The notes beneath the pieces are model-generated. The model made no database searches. It saw nothing but the letters and a program-made list of their open reading frames with translations, and had not been told where the DNA came from. Position numbers and translations under genes: made by a program. 64,000 nt of DNA from Strobilurus pachycystidiatus. Lineage: Eukaryota > Basidiomycota > Agaricomycetes > Agaricales > Physalacriaceae. Location of the stretch: assembly GCA_019915135.1 (NCBI GenBank), contig JAHLMK010000001.1, forward strand, positions 2,914,001 to 2,978,000, written 5' to 3'. Each line of letters starts with the position of its first letter. Position 1 is the first letter of the stretch. This document shows, piece after piece, positions 10,484 to 22,100 of the stretch.

Positions 10484-12495
10484 ATGCCGGCCGACATCTC
10501 CAGCTATCTCGTTACTGACGACCTGACTGTCCTGCTCGGTCTCATTGCTGCAACCGTTTTCCTGCTGCAGAACTTCTACAAACCCCAGCCGCTCGTTCAC
10601 CCCATTCTGCTCGGTCGGCAGAGCGATGTAGCCAGAGTCAGGAATCCGGGAGAAAGCGCCGTGTACAGGAACTATGGGACTGGCTTAATGGGCAGAGTGC
10701 GCTGCTTTCTCGCCTACCGTCTGTCATCCGACTTACGCACACAACAGTTCCCACTACGACCTTCTAAAGATGTTCATATTCTGGCTGACCTAGTGAGGCC
10801 AGAGCAGGATGCTCCTCGGACACTTTGGAACACTAAAGTGCATATTATCATTCCTCCCCAGATACTTCGCTGACCACTCCAAGATCACCAACTCTTCTCT
10901 GCAAGACCGTATCGTGTCTTTCGGGACTGGCCTTCTCCGGCTGGCGAAGCTGGAAGCCCAGGAGTCCAATGTCCTCCTCCTGCTCAATGACAGCATCGGT
11001 TCGTATTCGCGTGTATATTACAGCGAGCTAGCCATTGACAGCATTGACACGCAGAATTCATCATCAGCGACATGGCTTTGGCATCCCACTCGATTCCCTC
11101 ATTCACCATTTCTTCATCTAGGCTTCTTTCCGGCATCTTGGATTCGCATCCTCCCACCGTCATAATCACTCATGCCGAGTTGCTTCCTCAACTGCTTGAA
11201 CTTATCTATGATGCCGGGGAGGCCGGGCAGCACCATACCATTGTTATTGTCGGTGATCCCAGCCCCCAGGCTATGGCCACGGTTGCGAGCAAAGTCAAGG
11301 TGCTTCGCTGGGATGACGTAGAGCGCGAGGGTGTCAAATCCGAAAAGCTTCTCAGTCCCATCCCCAGTACGAGGCTATCCCTGTGATATGTGCCTGTTCT
11401 TTGATTGCTGATACTTCCTATGCAGAGCCCTCTGACGTCTTCTCCGTTGCATTCTTCCAGTCATCGAATGGTCAAATGCAAGGCGCGCAATTAACACATG
11501 AAAACATAACCGCAGGTGTTGCTGCAACTCGAGCATTACTTCCCGCCTCTCATCCGCTCTCGCCATTGGACACCATTGTATCCTCGCACTCATTGAGCAC
11601 TCCTTATGGCAGGGCAGTCGCATACACAGCAATCTTCGAGGGCACCAGTTTCGCGACAGTCGAGAGTTCAAAGCTTTTCACTTTCAAGGAGAAAGATAGT
11701 AAGTCATTACAAACACGACCTTGAACCCTATACTCACGTCTGTAGATGCTGTCTTACATGACGCCGCGGATGTTGCCACTGCGAATTCTTATCGGATCCC
11801 TTCACCTACTGTCTTCTTCATCAAGCCGGGTCATCTCGAAAGCCTTGTATCCTCCATTCTCCAGAAGGCGCGGAAGAACACTCTCACGTATCCCTTTGCA
11901 TGGAGGCACAAATTGTCCGCGATTTCGGAAGGCTTCGTGACGAAGGATAGTCTTTGGGACCGTCTCGTGTTCGACGCCGCAAGAGCCCAGGTGATAGGGG
12001 ACGCGGCAGGTACTCTCGCGGCAGTAATTGTGAGCGACGGTACGGTGCATTGGTTTGTCAACTTGTGCGAATCGCTGAAATCCTTGAGCAGGACCTGTAC
12101 CAGCCAGTCTTCTGACACCCGCACGGGTGGCACTCTCGACTCCTTTTGTGAACACCTATATCCACCCCCTCGTTGCGGGACCTGTTCTAGCTTCGCATGC
12201 CCTGGATCTACAGGATTTCGCGACACCGACAGGAGCGACCGCTCACGTTGGTCCTCCTAGTATCAACGTCGAGGCTCGATTGCTCGGTGTATCGGATTCC
12301 GCGATGGAGAACGGCGCTGACCCGGAAGGCGCCATGGTTGTACGTGGCCCGCCGGTCGGAAAGCTCCTTGGCGAAGATTATGTCGATATCCCGAGTGGGG
12401 GCAGTAGCGGCAGTGGGAATGAAGAAGACGATAGCTGGGTTGGAACGGGTGTGAGGGCTAGGGTTCAGACCAATGGCTCTTTCCTAGTGCTTTAG
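10484..12495 (+). CDS. AMP-dependent synthetase/ligase-like protein with degenerate catalytic motifs
   Basis: Seven exons (10484-10696, 10748-10837, 10884-10998, 11055-11366, 11426-11698, 11746-12039, 12092-12495) give 566 residues. A hydrophobic N-terminal segment (LTVLLGLIAATVFLL) suggests membrane attachment. The body follows the acyl-CoA synthetase fold: RPEQDAPRTLW, then a Rossmann-like half through HTIVIVGDPSPQ. Where the A3 phosphate-binding loop should read roughly TSG-TG-PKG, the sequence is FFQSSNGQMQGAQLTHENI: the LTHENI end survives but the glycine/lysine core does not. The later YGxTE and GYRTGD motifs are also missing, and the C-terminal lysine-bearing lobe appears short. It may be an inactive relative of long-chain or peroxisomal acyl-CoA synthetases. 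Structure and frame are sound; enzymatic function is doubtful. Confidence 0.75.
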
Positions 12496-12797
12496 GGTTA
12501 TTCTTATATAAAGGTCAACTGTATTTATGCACGACCGAGTGTGAGCAAGACAACGTTCTTCCGGTCTCGCGACTCAGATATTGGCGACGGTATTTATTTG
12601 ACTTGCAGCGTATGTAGATCATTCCTTGACCCAGACTCAGACTCACCAAGTGCATGGAAAGAATGACATTGCTATCTATGCGGAAGCTTAGGTATATGAC
12701 CTAATAGAATAAGGCGAGGCAGTGGAATATGGTTGTACAGATACAATACAATGACCGATACAGAACGATAATAGAAAGAGATGAGGAAAGGTGATGT
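12496..12797. other. 3' intergenic stretch between convergent genes
   Basis: These 302 bases are bounded by two stop codons. They presumably contain both 3' untranslated regions; nothing else is seen. Confidence 0.5.
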
Positions 12798-13367
12798 CTA
12801 CGACCGCTCCCCGCGGAGACGGCGGGCCAAGGCGAGATCCTTGGGTTGGATTGTCACACGTTTGGCATGGATGGCGGCCAAGTTGGTGTCCTCAAAGAGG
12901 GAGACGAGGTATGCTTCTGCGGCCTCCTGGAGAGCCATGACGGCGGATGATTGGAAGCGAAGATCAGTCTGCACAAAGGTCAGCAGCGACACAGGCAGGT
13001 CTAGCAAAGCGACGGACCTTGAAATCTTGGGCGATTTCACGAACGAGACGCTGGAAGGGGAGCTTGCGGATGAGGAGCTCGGTCGACTTTTGGTACCTTC
13101 GGATTTCACGAAGGGCGACGGTTCCAGGCCTGAAGCGATGGGGCTTCTTGACACCACCAGCTGCAGCCTAAGCGAGGATAGATAAGGAGAAGTAAAGGCG
13201 AGATGAGAGGTAGATGACATACGGCGGTCTTGCGCGCAGACGACTTGGCGGCGAGTTGTTTACGGGGAGCCTTTCCTATCCGCCGTTGAGCAAGGCATCG
13301 ACTATGGCGAGGAGCGGATGAGCTTACCTCCGGTAGACTTGCGGGCGGTTTGCTTGGTGCGGGCCAT
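12798..13367 (-). CDS. core histone H3
   Basis: Four minus-strand exons (13328-13367, 13223-13275, 13018-13167, 12798-12968) encode 137 residues including Met. The start [20 protein letters not shown] and the histone-fold core ([35 protein letters not shown], ending RRLRGERS) leave no doubt. Between K23 and the ARK motif the tail reads [15 protein letters not shown], one residue longer than the usual 136-residue H3, so the lysine equivalent to K27 sits at position 28. Residues around K4, K9, K14 and K36 are conserved. It is transcribed divergently from the second H1 gene across about 260 bases. The two share the promoter elements described there. Confidence 0.97.
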
Positions 13368-13628
13368 TGCGAGTTAATGTCTTGAGGAATAGGGTGGTGG
13401 TGGTTGGAGCGCAGGTGAGAAAGAAGCGCTGGCTCGGCCCTCTTTATACCAAAACGCGATCGCGACTTACACGTGACGCTAGGTATCGCGTCAACAAACA
13501 TACGAAGGCACAGCCACATCAGCTCACGTGACTGTCGCGTCAACTCGAGGTATATAAAGGCCACAAACCACTGCGCTCTCGAGCAAACGCCCATTCCCAC
13601 ACTAAACCATCGCCACCCATCATCAACA
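13368..13628. promoter_or_regulatory. bidirectional histone promoter (H3 / H1 copy 2)
   Basis: A TATA-like box faces each gene: TATATAAAGG at 13551-13560 on the plus strand for H1, and GGTATAAAGA on the minus strand at 13441-13450 for H3. Between them lies a twice-repeated pair of motifs, CACGTGAC at 13470-13477 and 13525-13532, each followed within a few bases by TCGCGTCAAC (13486-13495 and 13535-13544). The repeat suggests a shared upstream activating site for S-phase expression; the binding factor is unknown. Confidence 0.7.
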
Positions 13629-14730
13629 ATGACCGTTGCTATTACCTCAGATACAGAGAAGCCTTCCTCCTCTGCGCAGGCACCCTCATCCCCGGCCAGC
13701 AAACCCTCGTCCAAGGCCGCCTCCACGAAGAAAGCTGCACCCAAGAAAGCGTCAACCACCAAGAAAGTCGCCGCTGCGAAGAAGTCTCAAGCTTCCGCCC
13801 GCCCTAGTTGGAAAGAAATAATCACTGTATGTTCATGTTCGTCCGCGTCTCCAACTATCGTTGATCGTCTCTGTCTATGCTAGGCGTGTATCAAGGATCA
13901 CAAGGAGGAGACGCGCCAAGGTGTCTCGAGGTCTACTATCAAGCAGGTAACTGCTATTACTCTCACTTTGGCACACTAACTCACGCCTTCCTGCCTCAAG
14001 TACGCCGAAGAACAATACAAGATCGAAGTTGTCGGCGCCGCTCTTTCTCAACTCAATAGGGCCCTCGCCAGTGGCTGCGAGGCTGGAACGTTTGTGATGC
14101 CCAAGGGCCCCTCTGGCAAGGTCAAGCTGGCTCCCAAGGTCAAGCCTACTACGACCAAGGAGGTGAGCGCGCGCCGACAATCCTGTTATTACTCCATTTA
14201 CTCATTCACGTCACTGTGCCTAGAACGCTAAACCGGCTACCAAGTCCACCGCAACCAAGAAAGCGGAACCCGCCGCGAAGAAACCTGCCGTCAAGAAAGC
14301 CGCCACTACCACCAAGAAAGCCGCTCCCGCCAAGAAGGCCGCCACTACCACTAAGAAAGCGGAGCCGAAGAAAGTGCTTGCCGGAAAGCCCAAAGCGACG
14401 ACCAAGAAGGTCGTGGCTCCCTCCAAGCGGGGTGCAGCAAAGAAGGTTTGTCACTGCCGCTATGCCTCGATGCTCCTCTGACGACATCACTACAGGCTGT
14501 TACGGGAACGAAAGTAGCAGCGAAGCCTTCTGTGAAGAAGACGGCATCCACTACAAAGACGGCAACGAAAAAGGTAAGCCGTTGATTGATGCTATTCGTG
14601 ATGGGGTGATGTACTCATGGGAACCAGACTGCTACAAAGCCTCGATCGAAGCCAGCTGCGTCCAGGGCCAAGGCAAGTGTTATTGGAGAACAAGGGTGAC
14701 TGCATACTGACTGAAACCTAATAGGCCTGA
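13629..14730 (+). CDS. linker histone H1 (copy 2)
   Basis: Exons 13629-13826, 13884-13946, 14001-14162, 14224-14445, 14496-14573, 14628-14672 and probably 14725-14730 give 257 residues. The globular domain reads ARPSWKEIITACIKDHKEE, SRSTIKQYAEEQYKIE and LNRALASGCEAGTFVMPKG, followed by GPSGKVKLAPKVK and a Lys/Ala-rich tail. Every intron position corresponds to one in H1 copy 1. The last intron (14673-14724) has a GC donor (AAG|GCAAGT) and an AATAG acceptor, leaving a 6-base exon encoding Ala and stop. Without that splice, translation would end at 14699 with a few extra residues. The gene diverges from histone H3, which fits co-ordinated histone supply, although H1 partners are less common than H4 in such pairs. 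Confidence 0.92.
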
Positions 14731-15133
14731 GTGTTCGCCGTTCCATGCCCCATTTTTGTTATGTGCTTTGAGACTCTGGGTAACTTAGTTTGTGTGCTAT
14801 GATATTATTATTCGTGTACCATTATGTCGTGTATGCTGACTGTATGTATATGATTTGCTGGCTGCTCTAAAAGCGTGTGATAAGAACTTGAAGTCAGACC
14901 CCAGAAGGGTGTCAGCTGAGGTCAGCTGGGATACGGGGGTGTCGGAGGTCCATAACGACAGGAGTAGGTCAGATATGATGACCGCGGCCCTGTCAGTGAG
15001 AATTCGCTGTGCGTCCCCGTCAGGTTCACGTTTTTACTTGTTTACTTCCCCCCACGACCTTCTCCAATCGCTTTCCCGCCACTTGCCTTTGTCTGCTCTG
15101 TCGCTGGCCGCCACTCCCTTATTCATGTTCTGA
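14731..15133. other. gene-free stretch between H1 and GDS1-like gene
   Basis: About 400 bases contain the 3' end of H1 and the leader of the next gene. A pyrimidine-rich stretch precedes the ATG at 15134. No other feature was recognised. Confidence 0.4.
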
Positions 15134-18103
15134 ATGACTTCGGAAGCCCGTCCCAGTACCCCCAATCAGTCAGCCCACTCCTATGCCACCCGAGTTCGCC
15201 ACAATCCAATACCCACCAAACCGTCCATCCGTCTGAGGCTCGAGCAGCCAGAGCCCGCGCGCGCCCTCCAGCCAGCGCCGATTCCGCGCGTAGACCAGGA
15301 AATCCCCGCATCGGACCTTGCCCCCTTCCCATCCCCGAATGTTGTCCTCCACCCTGATGATGCGAACAGCAAGGTTTTTCACGCTATTGCCCGTTCCCTG
15401 CTCTCCGTCGTACGTTTCCTTTCATTGTTCACTCTTTCCCCCCATTGCTGACTCAAACATTCTAGGACAATCGGGCCATGACCGTCAAAGACCTGGCCGA
15501 GATGTGCATAACACACGGTCTCCAGTGCCAAAAGTGCGTGGATTCGCTCCAATCAACGCTTTCACGCGCTAATGTGCATTCAGCTTGAACGCCGCGTCCC
15601 AAGCCATAACAACGTACACACGCGACCACCTCAAGCGCTGCGAGCAAGAGAAAGATCAACCGCTTCTCTTACGCCATATACTCTCAGGCACTACAACCGA
15701 CGACCAGTTGTTCCCGGCCCTTTTTTCCACGTCTGGTGGCGGCTGCCCCTCCATGCCTCGCTCCGAATCACCCATCAATCGTACCACCAACTTCAGAAAA
15801 GGCACCGTGATTTGGTATCTCAGTCGTGTCACTGGCGCGCCTTGTCCTTTTGCCAGGGCGGGTATTCGTCTATGCGATCACGTTGACCCGTCTGCTACCC
15901 TTCCGAAGCCGAGTACGAAGCGAAGTAAAGAAACGCGCGTGGACCAATGCGGGGAAAAGAGGAAGCGTCGGTCAACTCGAGAATGTGTCGTGCGAGCTGG
16001 TCGCCGATCGGCTTCGCCTTCCGCAAGGCCTTCAGACGACGAACACTCGGACGCAGAAGCACCTCCAGCCAAGGTTAAGCTAGTTGTCAGGCTCAAGCCG
16101 TTGGCGAAATGCTTCAGTTCCTCCGCACCTACTCCCACTCCGGCGCATGCACCTTCTAAACTCATTGACTTGTCGCTAGATGCCGACGATGAAAGCGATG
16201 CCATGTCGGTCGACGATGATTCAGTTGATGAGTCGCCTATGTCCGCAGATCACTGTCCGCAGCTCTTTCCGCGTCGTTCTATGTCCATTCCTCCTTACAC
16301 CACCTCAAACGACTTCGCCGCATATGGGTCGTTTGCTTCTCGTGCATCAGAGTCGGAACCATTCACTCGGTATCGTCGCTCGACATCTGTTCCATATTCA
16401 ATGGCATCACCGCCACCGGACTCCGACGAGGAGGAGGAGGACGATGATGATTCGCCCGTCGGCGCCGCTCACAATCCTGAGTCATTGTACGCCCAGTCAT
16501 CTTTCGAAGATGACGAGAACGACGATGGCTACGAGTCGTCGATATTTTCCTCCGAGTTCGGCGACAATGATGCTGATACTTCATTTGAATCACCTGGGCC
16601 ACGCTCTCCATTCTCGGCACCACCCATATCACTGCCATCCATCAAACAGGAACCGCGTGACGTCCAAGGTATACTCGACGCCTGGGATGATATGGAAGGT
16701 TCCAGCGTGTATGCCATCAATGGGCCAGCCACAGCGGAGGAAGCCAAGGTTGTCGAGGTGATAGGCAAAGCCGCGACCTGTGTATTGATGGAGGCCGGAC
16801 ATATCAAGGAAGAAGTGGACAGCGACTGGGACACACTACGGTACGGTCTGTCATCGTCGCCATTCGATGTGAAACAAGAGGACGATCCCTCAGACTTGAC
16901 ACTCGACTTTCACTCCTCTTCCTTCACATCATGGCGCTCTGCCGATATTCCCGTTTCCCCACTTTCCGCATCTTCTCCGGGCTTCGACTATGATGAAGGT
17001 CATTCACTTGAAGATTTTTCCTCACCTCTTCCTCGACGTGGGAGTGAGACCTTGTGGAATAGGGAAGATCATCGCGATTACAGTACGCTTCGGCCCAGAG
17101 CGAATACCGTGGCATCTCTCGGAGGTTTCCTTCGTGCTGAGGAGTATGGGCCGGACCGAACGAGCACGTTGACGCGGAGTTTGACTTCTCTCATCGAGTC
17201 ACTTTCCGTTACGACGAGCTCCCTTCCAGAAAGCTCTGCCATTGACGATGACGACCTCCGAGAGGGCTCTTCTCCACCTCCTGTCTGTGTTTCTCCCAGC
17301 GACATGCGCCTCAGCGGCGGCATCAAGGCGGTAAATCAAGAGGCAGTATCATCTATCTCTATAGTTCACATTAATGGTACGTCATGAACTAGCCATTGTA
17401 TGTGCTGCCTGACATTTGATTCCTAGATTTCTTCGTGTACCAGATATCTCTGGGGTCACACCTCGTTCTGCGTCGACTCACAGATGATTATGTCAACTTG
17501 ACCGGCCTCCTTTCCTACTCCAAGTCTCCGTCACCCGTTTTGAGCACCATCCCGTCGGCCATTTTCGTGCAGGAAGGACCGGCGCCTTTACAAGGTGTCT
17601 GGGTGCCTCTGGATGTCGCCCGGACGTACGTCCACGACCACCCCATTCCTCAGTCGTCGTCGTCGCCCTGCCAGAGAGATGTACTAGACTTGTTCCTCGA
17701 CGCTCGGCTCTCGGAGCAGTTCCCTTCGCACGTCATTCAAGGTGCTTGGCGAAACGCTAGCCCCGCTCAGTTCGGGGAGCGCTTTGGAACTTTACAGATT
17801 GGAGAACTCGCCGACCATTCGGCCAGCATGCCGACGCCGTCCGCTCAGGATGACCCGGCCGCCGTCGATACGCCTTCGCGGACCCTCTACGATGAGCCTA
17901 TCACCGCCGAGGAAGAGGAGATTTTCCAGTCCATTTGCGTCAATCTGGAGTGGGAGAAAGACGAACCTTCGTCGAGTAAACCTCAACCTCTGGATACTGT
18001 CACGAATCGATCTTCTTCAACGACTAGGGAGCCCGACTCACGTCCGCTCCGCCGGTCACGACGGGTTGCGGACTTGGCTGCCAAAGGTCGTCCTCGGCGG
18101 TAA
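15134..18103 (+). CDS. GDS1-type winged-helix protein with C-terminal APSES/KilA-N-like segment
   Basis: Four exons (15134-15409, 15466-15533, 15584-17376, 17427-18103) give 937 residues. Residues of roughly 80-195 match the GDS1 winged-helix region: DNRAMTVKDLAEMCITHGLQ, NAASQAITTYTRDHLKRCE, PLLLRHILSGTTTDDQLFPA, TNFRKGTVIWYLSRVTGAPCPFARAG. A long acidic Ser/Pro-rich centre follows, with acidic runs such as SDEEEEDDDDS. The last exon holds LVLRRLTDDYVNLTGLLSYS and GVWVPLDVARTYV, which resemble the KilA-N/APSES DNA-binding fold (a Y-V-N-x-T motif, then GxWVPL). The C-terminus is basic (RRSRRVADLAAKGRPRR), a likely nuclear signal. It is probably a nuclear regulator; targets are unknown. The winged-helix match is confident, the APSES-like one moderate. 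Confidence 0.8.
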
Positions 18104-19186
18104 TTATTGCTCTTCTCGCTACATTACATTCATCTGGTTTTCGTATTCTCTATCATATCCCTTCCTCTCGTCTGACCTTCAAAATCGCCTTCGAACTTAG
18201 AATTGTATCACATATATTTCGTCTCTTATCGTCTCCGTTTTTCTTGCTCATCGTCAGGCATCGGTACATTTCACCCACCCGAGCTTCGTCTTGACCGCCG
18301 CTTCTTAGCGAAAGCCCATCAACCTTCGTTCAACAAGTACGAATATAGCCTTTTATTTCCGACTAGTACTTTATAGTTCGCTTTCGCCTATGATACATTA
18401 CGACGGGCTATTAGACTGCCCATCCCATGCCTATGATACTTTTTATGATGTCCTTCTGGTCATGTTCTTTGGGTATTATTGGAAACAGTTCACTTGTAGC
18501 ATACATTGAAAGATGAAATAGTTGGCTTTTCGAGGGCAGACTTAGACTGACCGAATAGACATGTGTAAATGAAAAAATGTCCCCATTGCAACGTATTAGT
18601 GATGAATGTAAGAGCCCCAAATCGCTTCAGCCTTCTGATGTCCGTAAGTACGTACACATTCCATGCGCTGTCAAGGTGAGACCTGGGTGTCAGTTGCGCT
18701 TGGACCAGTGTGGTTTTGGGCCACTGTGAGTATGCATATGTTGGTTGGAACACGAGGAACAAAGACATTCAGTTGCAGACTGGGCAGTATAAAGAAAGCG
18801 CGAATAAAGGACTAGCGGGGCATTGTGAGGCCAGATTCAGGTCCAACTTTGAAGGCAAGTCTGAGAAGGCAGCGGAGTTCGAAAGGCAAAGACCTTTTGG
18901 GACGCATTGGTTGGCTCCCATCCACCATTCCACCTAGTAATATTTTCTGGAGACATCTATCGTAATAGGTGTGGGTATTTCTTGTCTGTCTTTCTTTCGG
19001 CCATCGAATATCGGCTTGCACAACGGTTCCCGTCACCAGCCGCCGGTTTTAACGACGAGGGAAGGACGACCCGCTCTCCACTTAATAGGCCTCCAGTCGC
19101 CCTCCCCATCGACGGTCTGTTAGCCAGGCTCGCAAGGCTCGCCCAGCACATTCATAATTCCTAATTCTTCTTTTCAAAACGGTATA
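18104..19186. other. intergenic region
   Basis: About 1.1 kb with only short, unconvincing open frames. It should contain the 3' end of the GDS1-like gene and the promoter of the RRM/Pumilio gene. Confidence 0.4.
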
Positions 19187-22100
19187 ATGTCATTATCAGC
19201 CTCCGACAGCAACGGCTCCTATTCGAGGATTCCTCCCTCTGGGAAGACGCCGCCTCCAGCTCCATCAGCAGCGTTTGCCAAGCGGTGCGTGGCCTCTTGC
19301 ATCGCCATCCTATTTGCCCATCTCACTTTTCACCTCAGCGCCCGAGAAGCCGAAGAAAGAATGAGTGGTGGTCGCTACCGGCCGCCTGCCCTACGCGCCC
19401 TCGCTTCGGGTGGCTCCCCTCCCAATGAGGCCTCTCCCTCAGTTACGACTCCAGTGGATGGCAGCTCACTGCCTCCTCCTACGACTTATCCTCAAGGTTT
19501 CAGGAGGGCAAGGGCTGGAACCTTACCTTCCAACGTCCAGTTGGCTGCTCAACGTTTCGCGGCGGCTTCCAACACTCTGAGCAGCCTCCCAGGCTCCGCA
19601 GAGTCCCTCCATGATCAGCAGCAGCCCCGTCAGTTGTCCATTCCCCCGTCCGCCGCCAATAGCCTCGCCCCCGCTCGTCCAGGCCTGCGACACTCTGCGT
19701 CCGTCACGTCCTCCATCCCCACAAACAGCAGACTCCGCTCAGAGTCGCTCACACTCCCCGCGGGTGGCCTCTCGAACGCGTTCGGCTCTTCCATCTTTTC
19801 GTCATCGTGGCTGTCCCCTTCAAACGGCAACGGCAGTTTCTCTGTCCTTGATGAACTTCGCTCTGAATCAGGAGCAGATGACTTTGACGTTCACACTCTT
19901 GACTACCTTGGGCTCGATGACAGCCACCGCCCTCCGCCTCCTGCCGCTACCATTTCCGAGCTGCGCAACCAAGCGCAGGCTGCCATCGCTAGCAATCTGA
20001 CGAGTGGCCATCCGTCGCGCTTACGCGCCAGTACTGTGTCCAACCCGTACCGTTCCAGGCCTGCCCTTCCCGCCTCGCTCTTGGCTACTCCCTCCGCTGA
20101 GGAGGACGAGTATTTGGATACGTACGACGAGCAAGCCTCCAATCGCCCTCCCCTGTCATCATATGACTCTAACCCGGATAACGCATATTCGTCGGCTTAC
20201 ATTGCCAAAGGCTTCAAAGCGGGCGATCATCTCTCTGTCCGCCCTCGCGCCATTTCCGTTGGCACGCTCGAAGACCCGCTTCACTCGCTGCAACGGCGTG
20301 CTGCCGCAGCTGACGCTCACTCGTACATCAACGAACTCACCCATCAGAGTTCGGGATTATCTGTCGTTTCGAGTAACGTGGGAAGTCCAGGTGGGATCCT
20401 GAAGTCAGACAAGAACGTAAATGCTCGTATGGTGCCTTCGGTTCATTTCCCCAATGGCGAAGCTCCTCCCAGTCGTGCGTCGGCTTACTTGCTTCCTCCC
20501 GGCGCGCCGAACCGCTCCGTGTCGCCCAAGTCCTCCGAGCCACCCTCATCTCAGGTTCAAACCCCCACACGTTCTCTTTGGATCGGGAACCTTGATAGCG
20601 CAGTGACCAGCGAGCAATTGATTCATGTCTTCGCTCCATATGGTGCCATCGAAAGTCTTCGACTTCTGCCGGAAAAGGTGTGTTAGTGCGTTGAACGACG
20701 TACGTACGTGTTTGCTAATTACCCGAAGGAATGTGGATTTGTCAACTTCGTGGATCAAGCGGATGCCATTCGCGCTAAAGACGATGTTCTCAATCGTCTC
20801 GGTGGAAACATCGGTATGCAAAACGGTCAGACTGTACGCATCGGATTTGGGAAGGCAGAGAGTGCCCCCGTAGCACCTGCGAAGGGCACACCTGCCAGTC
20901 CGGGACCAAACTCTCCTGGGAACACTCCTGGACAGACACCCAATACCAGCAATCCCATGGGTGGGATGGACGCGCAATTGCAATCGACGCCTACCCGTGC
21001 ACTTTGGATTGGCTCCATCCCCTCGACCACAACGCCGGCTACGATCCTCAGTGTCTTCAGTCCGTACGGTCCAATCGAGTCCGCTCGAGTTTTGACCCAC
21101 AAAAACTGCGGTTTCAGTACGTCCAATCACCTCACCTCTACTCGTTTCAATTCTAATTGCGCCGTCAGTCAACTTCGAACGTCTCGATGACGCCGTGCGC
21201 GCTCGCAAGGCCCTCAATGGACGTGATGTCTTAGGTAGCGACGTCGGGGCCATCCGTATCGGGTTCGCTAAGGTCCCAGTAAAAAATGGACAAGACGGGG
21301 CAAATGAAGAGAGCGCCACTGTCACTGTCCAAGGAATCGGCAATCTCAGTGTCAACGACACGATCGAAGCCCTCCAGCGTGTCAAGGGAGCCTCGACCAT
21401 TCCCTCCGATCAACAGGTTCTCAGTGGCGTCGTTGAAAATTATCGCTCCAACCTCCTGCTTAGTATGATTACCTCGGGTGTGCATACGGCAGCTTTCCAA
21501 GATGGCGTAAGCAAGCCCGTGGGGTGGACTCAGGCTCTGACGGAGCAGCAATTGATCATGATGGAACTCAGTGGAGGTAGTAGAGATGCAGAGGCTGATA
21601 TCCAGGTGCTTTCAGGTTAGTCTGGTATACTCTGTCGTATTCGCCAACTTACCTCTGGACTCTAGACTTCCGGCCTCCTACGATGTACTACACTACGATC
21701 CCTTTGGTGTCTGAGAGGACTAACAATCGGCGATGGGATGCGTCCAAGCTCCGCGAATTGCGGAAACGCTTGGATTCTGGAACCATGTCGGTCGATGAGA
21801 TTGACGGTGTCGCAGCCGACTTTTTGGATGGCGAAATTGTAGACTTGGCCTCAGACTGGCTCGGCAACACGGTTCGTCTTGCTGGTCGTGGAAAGTTCCT
21901 GTTCTGACAGTCGATTCTCTTTGTAGGTAGTCCAGAAGCTGTTCGAACGCTGCTCTCCCGCCCCTCGCTTTGCTATGCTCGAACGCATTACTCCCAACCT
22001 GGCAATGATAGGCATTCACAAGAACGGTACTTGGGCCGCTCAGAAAATCATCGAATGCGTTCAGACTCCCGAGGAAATTGGGCTGATCGCCCAAAACTTG

